This document shows positions 16,729-25,075 of a stretch of DNA of 64,000 nucleotides, piece after piece. Origin of the DNA: Longimicrobium sp. Lineage in GTDB: Bacteria; Gemmatimonadota; Gemmatimonadetes; Longimicrobiales; Longimicrobiaceae. The stretch lies in the NCBI GenBank assembly GCA_036377595.1, contig DASUYB010000103.1, forward strand, positions 1 to 64,000. The letters run 5' to 3'. The position numbers and the translations under genes were made by a program. Under the pieces are notes generated by a model that worked only from the letters and a program-made list of their open reading frames with translations, was not told the origin of the DNA and did not search any database. Within the stretch, counting starts at the first letter, position 1. Each line of letters begins with the position of its first letter.

Positions 16729-17640
16729 TCAGCCCGGGATCGGTGTCGGTGAATCAACCGGTCTACCCTCCTTCACCTCCACGCTGTGCTCGCCGAAGGG
16801 GCGGCCGAGCTGCCGCACCTCGCGCTCCAGCTCGGGAATCCGGCGCCTGATCTCGCCGCCCAGCACGCGCTCCGCGAGGGGACTTGAGAAGAATTGCCGG
16901 ACGGCGGCCAGGGGACCGAGCGACTTCGGGATGAACACCTTGCGCTTCCGCCGCTCGATGGCGTGCACCAGCGTGGCGGCGCACTCCTCGACCGAGGTGG
17001 TGGAGCCGAACGGGCCGGGGAGCTTGCGGCGCAGCTTCTCGAACGCGTCCAGGTCGTGCTCCATGTCGCGCACCATGTCGGTCCAGATCCAGCACGGGTG
17101 CGCCGTTCCCACGCCCACGCCCTTGTGCGCCACCTCCAGCCGGAAGCAGGTGGCGAAGTGCTCCACGCCGATCTTCGACGCGGAGTACGCGGCCAGCCCC
17201 GGCATCGCCGCTACCGCGGCCGCGGAGGAGACGAGCAGGTAGTAGCCCTCCCGCTCCGTCACCGCCGGCAGCGTGGCGGCGACGGTGCGGACGACGCCGA
17301 TCAGGTTCACCTCCAGCACGCGCACCTGCGCCTCGACCGGCGTCACCGCCACGGTGCCGTTGCTGGCGATCCCCGCGTTGGCGACCACCACGTCGATCCC
17401 GCCCATCGCCTCGAGCGTGCCCGCCACGGCGCGGTCGAGCGCGGACTGATCGGTCACGTCGCACTCGAACCAGCGGTGCGCGGCGCCGAGCTCCGCCGCG
17501 AGGGCCGCCAGCCGGTCGGGCTCCATCCCCACCAGCGACAGGCGCGCGCCGCGGACCGCCAGCCGCCGCGCCGTCTCCGCGCCGATCCCGCGCGCCGGGC
17601 CGGTGATCAGCACCACCCTGCCAGCGATGGAGTCCGCCAT
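16729..17640 (-). CDS. SDR-family oxidoreductase
   Basis: Classical short-chain dehydrogenase of 303 residues: cofactor loop TGPARGIG, NAG motif VVANAGIAS, catalytic Ser in LLVSSAAAVA and YSASK for Tyr/Lys. The 50-residue extension after the core (VFIPKSLGPLAAVRQFF...) resembles SDRs that act on lipophilic alcohols, but the substrate is not determinable. The ATG at 17640 is chosen over an upstream in-frame ATG because the fold begins directly after it. Repeat R2 lies just upstream. Confidence 0.87.
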   Translation of the reverse strand: MADSIAGRVVLITGPARGIGAETARRLAVRGARLSLVGMEPDRLAALAAELGAAHRWFECDVTDQSALDRAVAGTLEAMGGIDVVVANAGIASNGTVAVTPVEAQVRVLEVNLIGVVRTVAATLPAVTEREGYYLLVSSAAAVAAMPGLAAYSASKIGVEHFATCFRLEVAHKGVGVGTAHPCWIWTDMVRDMEHDLDAFEKLRRKLPGPFGSTTSVEECAATLVHAIERRKRKVFIPKSLGPLAAVRQFFSSPLAERVLGGEIRRRIPELEREVRQLGRPFGEHSVEVKEGRPVDSPTPIPG

Positions 17641-17695
17641 GGTCGGCTCCGCTTCGTAGATGGAGATCGAGGGGGTGATGAGGCACCGGCACGGT

Positions 17696-17885
17696 GTCAT
17701 CCTGAGGGCGCGATGCGCCGGCGTCGCGTCCGCGCCGTGATCCGTCGCGCCCGAAGGATCTGCTCGTCGCCGCGGTGATGTCGATGCAATGAGCCGCCAT
17801 CACCGCCGCGCCGGCAAGATCCTTCGGTCGCCGCCGGAGATGGGGTGCGGACGAAGGTACGGCGTGGCGGCTCCGTCAGGATGAC
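17696..17885. repeat. Four-armed repeat, ATCCT type, copy R2
   Basis: Opens GTCATCCTGAGG (17696), contains CCGAAGGATCTGC (about 17752) and AGATCCTTCGG (about 17817), closes TCAGGATGAC (to 17885). Occupies most of the gap between the SDR and the lipoprotein gene. Confidence 0.7.
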
Positions 17886-17904
17886 ATCGCCGCGCGGCGC
17901 GGCT

Positions 17905-18846
17905 TCACTGCTGTGGCAGCGAGCAGCGCAGGCGGGCGATGGTGCCGGGGACGTGCTTGCTCCCCGGGCCCTCGCTGGTGAGGACGACGCTGCCGTCGCT
18001 CCCCAGCGCCACCGCCTCGCCCTGCGGCTCGGCGAGGGGGTCCAGGTCGAACTGCGCGAACGGCTGTCCGCTCCCCAGCAGGTCCTGCGTGCGGTAGATG
18101 GCCAGCGCGGCGTACGTCCGCACGGCCACGAACCGCCCGTCGGGGCTCGCGCTGGCGGCGGTGACGCGGTCGCCGATCTCCTTCGGCTCGGGGGCCAGCT
18201 CGCGCACCCGCTCCAGCGCGGGCTCGGCGCCGGCCTGCAGCGGCGTGGGCCAGCGGAAGAGCTGGATGGCGTCGTTGTTCCCCTTGCTGACCAGGTACAC
18301 GCGCCCGTCGGGGAGCACGGCCATGGCCTCGATGTCGGTGCGGTGCTCGGGATAGCGCGCGCGGAACTCCTGCGCGGGCGCGGTCGCCCTCGCCCCGGGT
18401 TCGGGCTCGGGGAAGACCCACATCCCCACGTGGTTGCGGTCCTTGTCGTTGTTGCCGATGTCGCCCACGTACACGCAGTTCCCCCCGCCGGCGGGGCAGG
18501 GGCCGGTGGCGATGTCCTCCCAGTCGTGGTTCTTCGCGCCGGTCACGTGCACCGTCTGCAGCAGCCGCCCCTCGGCGTCGATGGCGAAGACGTCCGCCGG
18601 GCGGCCGGAGTCGTTGTGGCTCCAGTACACGCCCGGGCGCGTGCGGCTCAGCGCGATCCCGCTCGTCTCCGTCAGCACGTCGGGGAGGTTGAACCCCTTC
18701 TCCACCACCTCGCACGCGGCCGTCGTCCCCGCCTGGTTGGCGTCCGCGCGCCGCGAATCTCCGCCGCCGTCGCCGTCCCGGGTGCATCCCGCCGCCAGCA
18801 GCGCGGCGAGGGCAAGCATGGTCCTGCTCGTCATCCCCATCTTCAT
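17905..18846 (-). CDS. Beta-propeller-like lipoprotein
   Basis: Predicted lipoprotein of about 313 residues (lipobox LAALLAAGC). The body has repeated beta-strand patterns (TSGIALSRTRPGVYWSHNDSG, FAIDAEGRLLQTVHV, KNHDWEDIATGPC, VYVGDIGNND, VYLVSKGNND, ASPDGRFVAVRTY) typical of a six- or seven-bladed propeller, with Asp/Asn-rich turns that may bind calcium. No enzyme motif is certain. Three in-frame ATGs (18846, 18840, 18834) are possible; the longest is given. Sequence upstream of it is the gene-end hairpin P6 and is not coding. Confidence 0.7.
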   Translation of the reverse strand: MKMGMTSRTMLALAALLAAGCTRDGDGGGDSRRADANQAGTTAACEVVEKGFNLPDVLTETSGIALSRTRPGVYWSHNDSGRPADVFAIDAEGRLLQTVHVTGAKNHDWEDIATGPCPAGGGNCVYVGDIGNNDKDRNHVGMWVFPEPEPGARATAPAQEFRARYPEHRTDIEAMAVLPDGRVYLVSKGNNDAIQLFRWPTPLQAGAEPALERVRELAPEPKEIGDRVTAASASPDGRFVAVRTYAALAIYRTQDLLGSGQPFAQFDLDPLAEPQGEAVALGSDGSVVLTSEGPGSKHVPGTIARLRCSLPQQ

Positions 18847-18871
18847 CGCTTCTCGTCCATCCTTTATGGGA

Positions 18872-18941
18872 CTCTCACAGAGGGCACGGAGTACACGGAG
18901 AAAAGATTTTTCCTCCGTGACCTCTGTGTCCTCTGTGAGAG
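18872..18941. terminator. Long hairpin P6 downstream of ppk1
   Basis: Arms of about 31 nt (18872-18902 and 18911-18941) made of CACAGAGG/CACGGAG phrases pair with five or six mismatches. The right end is 13 bases from the ppk1 stop, placing it at that gene's 3' end and ahead of the lipoprotein start. Confidence 0.6.
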
Positions 18942-18953
18942 ATTCCAATCAGT

Positions 18954-21900
18954 TCATCCCGTGATGATCGCGCGGCGGTCCGGGTCGGCGGGCGGCAGCA
19001 GCGGGTCGCGGGGGGCGCGCTGCGGGCGCTGGTAGTAGGTGCCGTCGGTCCCCAGCTCCCACGCGCGCGGGTGCTCCAGCTGCGAACGCAGGATCTCGTC
19101 CAGCCGCGCGCGGTGATCGGGATCGCGCACGGGCGCGGCCACCTCCACGCGGCGGACGAGGTTGCGCGTGCGCCAGTCCGCCGAGCCGAGGTAGTACTCG
19201 GGATCGCCGCCGTTGGCGAAGCGGAAGATGCGCGCGTGCTCCAGGTAGCGCCCCAGCACGCTGACCACGCGGATGCTCTGCGAGAGCCCCGCCACCCCCG
19301 GCCGCAGCGCGCACAATCCGCGCACGACCAGGTCGATCCGCACCCCCGCCTGCGACGCGCGGTACAGCGCCGCGATGATCTCCCGGTCCGCCAGCCCGTT
19401 GACCTTGGCCACGACGTGCCCGCCGCGCCCCGCGCGTGCGTGCTCCGCCTCGCGGTCGATCATCTCCACGAAGCGCCGCTGCATGGTGTGCGGCGCGGCC
19501 AGGAGGAGGCGGTACTGCGGCTCGCCCCCGGCGCCGGTGAGCATGTTGAAGAGCTCCGACACCTCGCCCGTGATCCCCGGGTCCGCCGTCAGCAGCCCCA
19601 GGTCGGTGTACGCGGCGGCCGTCGTCGCATTCAGGTTCCCCGTCCCCACGTACGCGTAGCGCCGCACGCCGCCCGTCTCGCGGCGCACCACGAGCGCCAC
19701 TTTCGCGTGCACCTTGAGCCCCGGCAGCCCGTAGACCACGTGGATGCCGGACGAGCGCAGGTGGCGCGCCCACTGGATGTTGCGCTCCTCGTCGAAGCGC
19801 GCGGTCAGCTCCACCAGCGCCACCACCTGCTTCCCGCGCGAGCTGGCGCGCCGCAGCGCCTCCACGATCCGCGACTTCCGGTTCGTGCGGTACAGGGCGA
19901 GCTTGATCGCCACCACGTCCGGGTCTTCCGCCGCCTCGAGGACGAAGCGCTCGACCGTCGCCTCGAACGAGTCGCGGGGGAACTCCACCAGCACCTCGCG
20001 CTCGCGCAGCACGTCGACGATGGGGACGTCGTCGTCCAGCGGCTCGCGCGGCTCCTCGGGCGGCCAGTGCGCGCCGCCGATCTCCGCCTGCGCCAGCTCG
20101 CGCAGGCCGCGCAGGTCGATCAACCCCTCCACCTCGTACACGTCCTCGTCGCCCAGCGGCCAGGCGCGGTCGGGCGCCTCGTGCCGCAGCTCGCGCAGCA
20201 GCGTCTCGCGCAGGCGGCCGGGCATCGCATCCTCCACCTCCACGCGCACGACGGGGCGGAAGCGCCGGCGCCGCACCTCTTCCTCCACCGCGGTCAGGAG
20301 ATCGGCGAGCTGCGCGGGCTCCAGGTTCAGCTCGGCGCTGCGGGTGACGCGGAAAGTGGAGGCGGAATCGACCTCCATCCCCGGGTAGAGGCGGTGGAGG
20401 TTCTCGATGATGACGGTCTCCAGCGGCACGAAGCGCCCGCCCTCGGGAAGGGGGACGAAGCGCGGCAGTCCGTCCGGGAGCTCCACCACGCCCAGGCGCT
20501 CGCCGCCGGTCAGCGGCTCGCGCAGGATGGCGACCAGCGCCGGCCGCTGGTTGCGGATGTGCGGGAAGGGGTGCCCGGGCCCGGCGGCCAGCGGGGTGAG
20601 CAGCGCGTGCACCTCGGCGTCGTACCAGTCGCGCAGCCAGGCGCGCTCGTCGCGCTCCAGCCCGCTGCGGCGCACCACGTCGATCCCCCGCTCGCGGAGC
20701 TCCGGGAGCAGCGTGTCGAACAGGAGCCGGTACGCCGCGTCGGTGAGGCGCCGCGCGCGGGTGCCGACGGCGTCGAGCTGCTCGCGCGGGTGGGTGCCGT
20801 CGAGCCCGGGCTTCTCCATGCCCGTGGCCACCTGCTCCTTGTAGCCCGCCACGCGCACGCGGAAGAACTCGTCCAGGTTGCCGCCGAAAATGGAGAGGAA
20901 GCGCACCCGCTCCAGCAGCGGCACCTCGGCGTCGCCCGCCAGCTCCAGCACGCGGCGGTTAAAGGCGAGGACGGAGAGCTCGGGGTTGAGCAGCGTTCCC
21001 GGCGGCAGCGCGCCCTGGTCGAGCGAACCCGGCGGGGGGACGTACGCGGGGATGGCGCGCAGCGGCGCCGTGGCGGCCGCGCCCGTATCCCATTCCGCGC
21101 GCAGGGGATGGACGGGGAGCCCCGAGCGCGCGAGCACGTGCAGCGCCGAGAGCGTGGCCGCGTCGCGCAGCGCGGGCGACCCCGCCGCCTCGATCACCTC
21201 GTCGGCGGGAAGGTGGACGAGCCCCGCCGCGCCCGGCGCGTACGCCACCTCCTCCGCGATCCACACCTCGGTCGCGGGGTGGCGGGTGGAGCCGGGGCCG
21301 GTCCCCGCCAGACGGATGCGGCCGGTGGCGCCCAGCTCGCGGCGGAGCACGCGCCGAGCCGCCTCCAGCCCCGTCCCCGGACCGGCGGGGATCTGCAGCA
21401 CGCCCTCGCGGTTCAGCATCGCCACGCGCCCGGCGTCATACGCGACCACGGCCACGCGGCGGGCGGAGCGGACGGTCTCTTCCAGCCAGTCGACCTCCGT
21501 CTCCTCCAGCGAGCGCGACCAGCGACGCAGCGGGTCGCCGGTCAGCAGCGTCAGCCCGAACGCCGTCTCCAGCGCGCGGGCGGCGGCGCGCCCGGCCTGG
21601 GTGTCTTCCGCCAGCCGCACCTCCACCTCGGCCAGCTCGGCGCTGACGTCGCGGTCGCGCACGGTACGCTCGTCGCACGCGATCTCCATCTCCACCGCCT
21701 CGCCACCCTCGCCGGCGGCGGCCTCGCGGACGCGGCGGCGCGTCTCCACCTCCAGCCACGGAGCGAGGAGGGCGGGATCGACGAGCGCGCGGAGGAGGCG
21801 GGCGGGCTCGCTGTCGCCGGCGAAGAGGGTCTGGGGATCGGAGGCGATGGTCGTGGCCGCGGCGCTCTCGGGGAGATGGTCCTCGGAGCCGCGCACCTCC

Positions 21901-22181
21901 ACCGCCAGCGTCAGCTCGCCGCCGGGGTGATGGCGCACGCCGACGGTGGCGCCGCGGCGGCGCAACTCGCCCTCGGGGGTGTCGAAGTAGACGTCGCGGA
22001 ACAGCTCGAGCGATGCGTCGCCCGCGCGGATGCCGGCGGGAAGCGCGCCCGCGGCGATGCGGTCCAGCGCCTCGCGTCCGGGCGCGGCGAAGCGGACCAC
22101 CAGCCCCTCGGCGTGCGGGATCCCCGCCGGGAAGCGCGGCCGCCACGGCGGTCCGGCGAAGCGTCGCGAGGCGGGGTTCAA
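18954..22181 (-). CDS. ppk1: Polyphosphate kinase 1 with N-terminal CYTH and degenerate Nudix domains
   Basis: A 1075-residue fusion. Residues 25-220 look like a CYTH (triphosphate tunnel) domain, with strand pairs rich in Glu and Arg (DVYFDTPEGELRRRG, VGVRHH, LAVEVRG). Residues 242-352 resemble a Nudix fold whose box is G267-x5-E273-x7-R281-E282-L, but the metal-binding Glu pair is replaced by Ala285-Thr286, so it should be inactive. Residues 399-1075 are PPK1: NPELSVLAFNRRVLEL, FGGNLDEFFRVRV, FPHIRNQRPAL, and the two catalytic His regions GLKVHAKVALVV and LEHARIFRFANG. It would make polyphosphate from ATP. The only upstream start is TTG at 22181, directly beside a heptamer repeat, so the true start is uncertain. 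Confidence 0.92.
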   Translation of the reverse strand: MNPASRRFAGPPWRPRFPAGIPHAEGLVVRFAAPGREALDRIAAGALPAGIRAGDASLELFRDVYFDTPEGELRRRGATVGVRHHPGGELTLAVEVRGSEDHLPESAAATTIASDPQTLFAGDSEPARLLRALVDPALLAPWLEVETRRRVREAAAGEGGEAVEMEIACDERTVRDRDVSAELAEVEVRLAEDTQAGRAAARALETAFGLTLLTGDPLRRWSRSLEETEVDWLEETVRSARRVAVVAYDAGRVAMLNREGVLQIPAGPGTGLEAARRVLRRELGATGRIRLAGTGPGSTRHPATEVWIAEEVAYAPGAAGLVHLPADEVIEAAGSPALRDAATLSALHVLARSGLPVHPLRAEWDTGAAATAPLRAIPAYVPPPGSLDQGALPPGTLLNPELSVLAFNRRVLELAGDAEVPLLERVRFLSIFGGNLDEFFRVRVAGYKEQVATGMEKPGLDGTHPREQLDAVGTRARRLTDAAYRLLFDTLLPELRERGIDVVRRSGLERDERAWLRDWYDAEVHALLTPLAAGPGHPFPHIRNQRPALVAILREPLTGGERLGVVELPDGLPRFVPLPEGGRFVPLETVIIENLHRLYPGMEVDSASTFRVTRSAELNLEPAQLADLLTAVEEEVRRRRFRPVVRVEVEDAMPGRLRETLLRELRHEAPDRAWPLGDEDVYEVEGLIDLRGLRELAQAEIGGAHWPPEEPREPLDDDVPIVDVLREREVLVEFPRDSFEATVERFVLEAAEDPDVVAIKLALYRTNRKSRIVEALRRASSRGKQVVALVELTARFDEERNIQWARHLRSSGIHVVYGLPGLKVHAKVALVVRRETGGVRRYAYVGTGNLNATTAAAYTDLGLLTADPGITGEVSELFNMLTGAGGEPQYRLLLAAPHTMQRRFVEMIDREAEHARAGRGGHVVAKVNGLADREIIAALYRASQAGVRIDLVVRGLCALRPGVAGLSQSIRVVSVLGRYLEHARIFRFANGGDPEYYLGSADWRTRNLVRRVEVAAPVRDPDHRARLDEILRSQLEHPRAWELGTDGTYYQRPQRAPRDPLLPPADPDRRAIITG

Positions 22182-22214
22182 GTCCTGAGTCCTAAGTCCT
22201 AAGTCCTAAGTGCT
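22182..22214. repeat. TCCTAAG heptamer tandem repeat
   Basis: Four to five copies of the 7-base unit TCCTAAG (with TCCTGAG and TGCTGAG variants at the ends), immediately upstream of the ppk1 frame. The inverse unit CTTAGGA is repeated at 22449-22493. Confidence 0.7.
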
Positions 22215-22273
22215 GAGTGCAGACACCAAGCCCAGGCGTTTGGTTGATGCTCCCGCGTCGATACTCGGATGAC

Positions 22274-22340
22274 GTCATCCTGAGGCCGGCCAGACCGAAG
22301 CCGCGGCCGCACCGTAGGCCGCAGGCCGAAGGATCTATAA
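22274..22340 (+). repeat. Half-copy R3 of the ATCCT-type repeat
   Basis: GTCATCCTGAGGCCGGCC ... GCAGGCCGAAGGATCTATAA. Same half-element as R5 (48489) and R6 (16652). It lies between the two inverted heptamer arrays. Confidence 0.6.
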
Positions 22341-22448
22341 CCGCGTCCGCACGTGATCCCGTAAGTCGCACCAGCACTGCCTCCCAATTTGTTCAAAGTC
22401 CCGATCCCGGCTCCAAAGAACCTCGACAGATGCCCCCGGCAGGAATCC

Positions 22449-22493
22449 ACTTAGGACTTAGGACTTAGGACTTAGGACTTAGGACTTAGGACT
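22449..22493. repeat. ACTTAGG heptamer tandem repeat (inverse of 22182-22214)
   Basis: About six perfect copies of ACTTAGG. Because the unit is the reverse complement of that at 22182-22214, transcripts across the 338-base gap between the barrel gene and ppk1 could fold into one large stem. The gap also holds repeat R3; no gene is visible. Confidence 0.7.
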
Positions 22494-22519
22494 TTACCAC
22501 TCAGCACCCAGCACTTCCC

Positions 22520-25075
22520 CTAGAACGGCATCCCCAGCGTCACGTAGAACGAGTCCCGCTCGCCCCGCGCCCAGGTCGCCGACACCGCCCGCTTCCGGTC
22601 GAGGAAGGTGAAGAACAGGCCGCCGCCGTATGCCGTGTGCCATCCCCCGGGCGATTCGCCGCGGTACCAGACGCGGCCCGCGTCGCCCAGCGCCAGCACC
22701 CCCAGGTCGCCTCGCACGATCAGCTTCGCCCGCGTCACCACCTGCCGTAGCTCCGCGCTTCCGAACGCCGACGCGTCGCCCGCGAAGCGCTGCGAGCGGA
22801 AGCCGCGCAGCGTGGCCCCGCCGCCCAGGAACGCCGAGTACTGGAAGGGGAAGCCGCCCCACACCCGCTCGCCCCCCGCGCGCAGCGCCAGCGTCGGCCC
22901 GCCGCCGCCCGCGGAGAGGTACGTCGTCCCCACCGCCCGCGCGCGGCCGAACGCCTCCGCGTCGTGGAAGGCGACGGGGAAGCCCGTCCCCCACGTCTCC
23001 AGCGTCCACCCGCTGCGCGGATAGGCGGTGGAATCCGTCCGCTCGAACACCAGCCCCGCGCGCCCGCCCACGATGGCGAAGTCCGAGGCGCCGCGCGGGC
23101 GTCCGATGGCCACGGGCGTCCCCGCGTCGATCTCGGGGTCGGTAAAGCGGCCGGTCAGCTCGCCCACCACCCACGCGCCGCGGCCGATCCCCCGCCAGAA
23201 CGCGGCGTTTCCCAGCAGCTGGTGCTCGAACACGCGGAAGCGGTCGTTGTCCACCTCGCTGCCGATGTGCGTGTCGTTGCCGAAGCCGGGAAAGCGGCTG
23301 GCCTCCATCTCCGACACGCGGGCCAGCAGCAGCGTCCGGTCCATCGGCCGGCCCACATAGCGGAAGTCGCCCAGGTACTCGGCCCCGAACCGCCCGTGCT
23401 CCACCGCCCACATGAATCGCACCTGCTGCCGCATCGCGTACGGCGTGCGCCGGAAGCCGTAGCGCATCCACTGCGGGCCGATGCCGACGAACGGACCGAC
23501 GCCCGCCGGCCGCCACCCGAACGAGGGCGAGAAGGCGCTCGCCGAGCCGCCCCAGTCGCGCGGGGGAAGCGTGCCGCCGCCGGGCTCCCACTTCTCCTGC
23601 TTCCACTCCTTCTCGTCCACCCGCGTGTGCGGCCGGCGGGTGTAGCGGTTCTCACCTTCGGCGTCGTAGAACGCGGTGCGGCGGCCGGTGCGGCTCTCGT
23701 CGCGCAGGTCGTCGTCGCCGCGGCCGCCGATCACCCGCACGATCAGCTGCTCGGGGCCGCTCCCGACCACCCGCGCCTGGTCGTTGCCGCCGTGGAGGAA
23801 CACGCGCACCTCGCGCGATTCCACCCAGCTGAACCAGCGGCGGTAGATGGGCGTGCCGCCGCCCGCGGGGGTGATGGTGACCCACGCGTTCCCGTCGGGC
23901 AGCCGCTCGATCGCCGCGACATCGTCGTGGTCGGTGGCGTGCGCCTGGGGCTCGCGCGCGATGATGCCGTAGAAGTCCAGCGACGCGCGCCACAGGTCGT
24001 CGCGCCGGGCCTTGAGGATGCGCACCAGCTCCGCGCCGCGCAGCCGGCGGTACTCCGGGGGAAGCGCGGCCACCGCCGCCTCCAGCGCCGCGTCGGTGAG
24101 GCGGGACTGCACCTCGCGCGTCACCGCCTCCCAGCTGGCCCGGTCGACGCCGCCCAGGAGGCGATGGTCGAGCGGCGACGCGTTCAGCAGCAGCGACCGC
24201 AGCTCGATGTGCTCGCCGAAGCGCCCGGTGTTCCAGACGACCACGTGGGCGAGCTGGAGCCCCACCCCGTCGTAGTCCACGAAGGTGTAGTCGCGGTCGC
24301 GGGGGACGGCGCGCCAGAGGTGGACGCCGCCGGGCTGGTCGAAGCGCGCCCACAGGTACTGGTCGCCGTGACGGTCCCAGTCGTTGATCAGGAAGTCCAC
24401 CAGCCGCACGGCCAGGTACCCCCGGTCGTCCAGCCGCTCGGTGGGCGCGCTCTCCAGGATCTCCAGGAACTCGTCGGTGTTCTCGATCCGCGCCGCGCCG
24501 GCCAGGCCGGGAAGCAGGGTGCGGCCGGCCTCCGGGCGCTCCTCCATCGTCCCCAGCATCCCCGCGAACTCCTGGCGGAACTCGCCCAGGCGCGGGTCGT
24601 CGGGCATGCGGTAGATGGCCTCGGTGAGGTACGGCACCCCGGCCGCGTCCTCGATGGCGTGCGCCGCGATCCCGCCCGCGGGGATCAGCGACGACACCTG
24701 GTCCTGGATGATCCAGGAGACGAGGGTGCCCTGCAGGTCCTTCGACAGCGAGGTGGCGGGATACTTGTCGACCGAGCGGAAGGCGTACTCGCGCCCGTCG
24801 GCGCCGCGGAAGCGCAGCGAGCGCGTCTGGTTCCCCCCGCCCTTCCGCGTCGGCGTCAGCCCCCCCGCGAAGGTGGAGAGGTCGAGCACGGGCACCGCCA
24901 CCGGCTCCGTCCACAGGTCGCGGTACGACGAGCCGAGCACGAAGCGGTGCAGCGATCCCGCCTCGTAGCGCGTCCCCGCGGTGACGACGGACGTGTCGCG
25001 GCGCTGCGACGCGAGCGCCGCGGGCTGAACGAGCCACGCGGCGGCGAGGGAGAGCGAGAGACGGCGAAGGCTCAC
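22520..25075 (-). CDS. BamA/TamA-like outer-membrane barrel protein
   Basis: Large exported protein of 851 residues beginning at GTG 25075 with a short signal (LSLSLAAAWLVQPAALA). The first 450 or so residues are a soluble region with no POTRA signature (LRFRGADGREYAFRSVDKYP, LINDWDRHGDQYLWAR). The last 350 alternate aromatic/Gly strands and end in YVTLGMPF, a terminal-Phe beta signal of outer-membrane barrels; GGATLRGFRSQRFAG is the conserved RGF turn of Omp85-type barrels. The GTG overlaps the TGA of the upstream metallophosphatase gene by four bases, so the two are coupled. Probably surface or outer-membrane located; function inferred only from fold. Confidence 0.8.
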   Translation of the reverse strand: MSLRRLSLSLAAAWLVQPAALASQRRDTSVVTAGTRYEAGSLHRFVLGSSYRDLWTEPVAVPVLDLSTFAGGLTPTRKGGGNQTRSLRFRGADGREYAFRSVDKYPATSLSKDLQGTLVSWIIQDQVSSLIPAGGIAAHAIEDAAGVPYLTEAIYRMPDDPRLGEFRQEFAGMLGTMEERPEAGRTLLPGLAGAARIENTDEFLEILESAPTERLDDRGYLAVRLVDFLINDWDRHGDQYLWARFDQPGGVHLWRAVPRDRDYTFVDYDGVGLQLAHVVVWNTGRFGEHIELRSLLLNASPLDHRLLGGVDRASWEAVTREVQSRLTDAALEAAVAALPPEYRRLRGAELVRILKARRDDLWRASLDFYGIIAREPQAHATDHDDVAAIERLPDGNAWVTITPAGGGTPIYRRWFSWVESREVRVFLHGGNDQARVVGSGPEQLIVRVIGGRGDDDLRDESRTGRRTAFYDAEGENRYTRRPHTRVDEKEWKQEKWEPGGGTLPPRDWGGSASAFSPSFGWRPAGVGPFVGIGPQWMRYGFRRTPYAMRQQVRFMWAVEHGRFGAEYLGDFRYVGRPMDRTLLLARVSEMEASRFPGFGNDTHIGSEVDNDRFRVFEHQLLGNAAFWRGIGRGAWVVGELTGRFTDPEIDAGTPVAIGRPRGASDFAIVGGRAGLVFERTDSTAYPRSGWTLETWGTGFPVAFHDAEAFGRARAVGTTYLSAGGGGPTLALRAGGERVWGGFPFQYSAFLGGGATLRGFRSQRFAGDASAFGSAELRQVVTRAKLIVRGDLGVLALGDAGRVWYRGESPGGWHTAYGGGLFFTFLDRKRAVSATWARGERDSFYVTLGMPF

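Noticed and set aside
19071-22202. 1043-codon open frame on the plus strand
   Set aside because: Antisense shadow of ppk1 with no recognisable motifs.
22182-22493. Regular repeats considered as a CRISPR array
   Set aside because: Units are 7 bases in uninterrupted tandem without spacers, and no cas genes are present.
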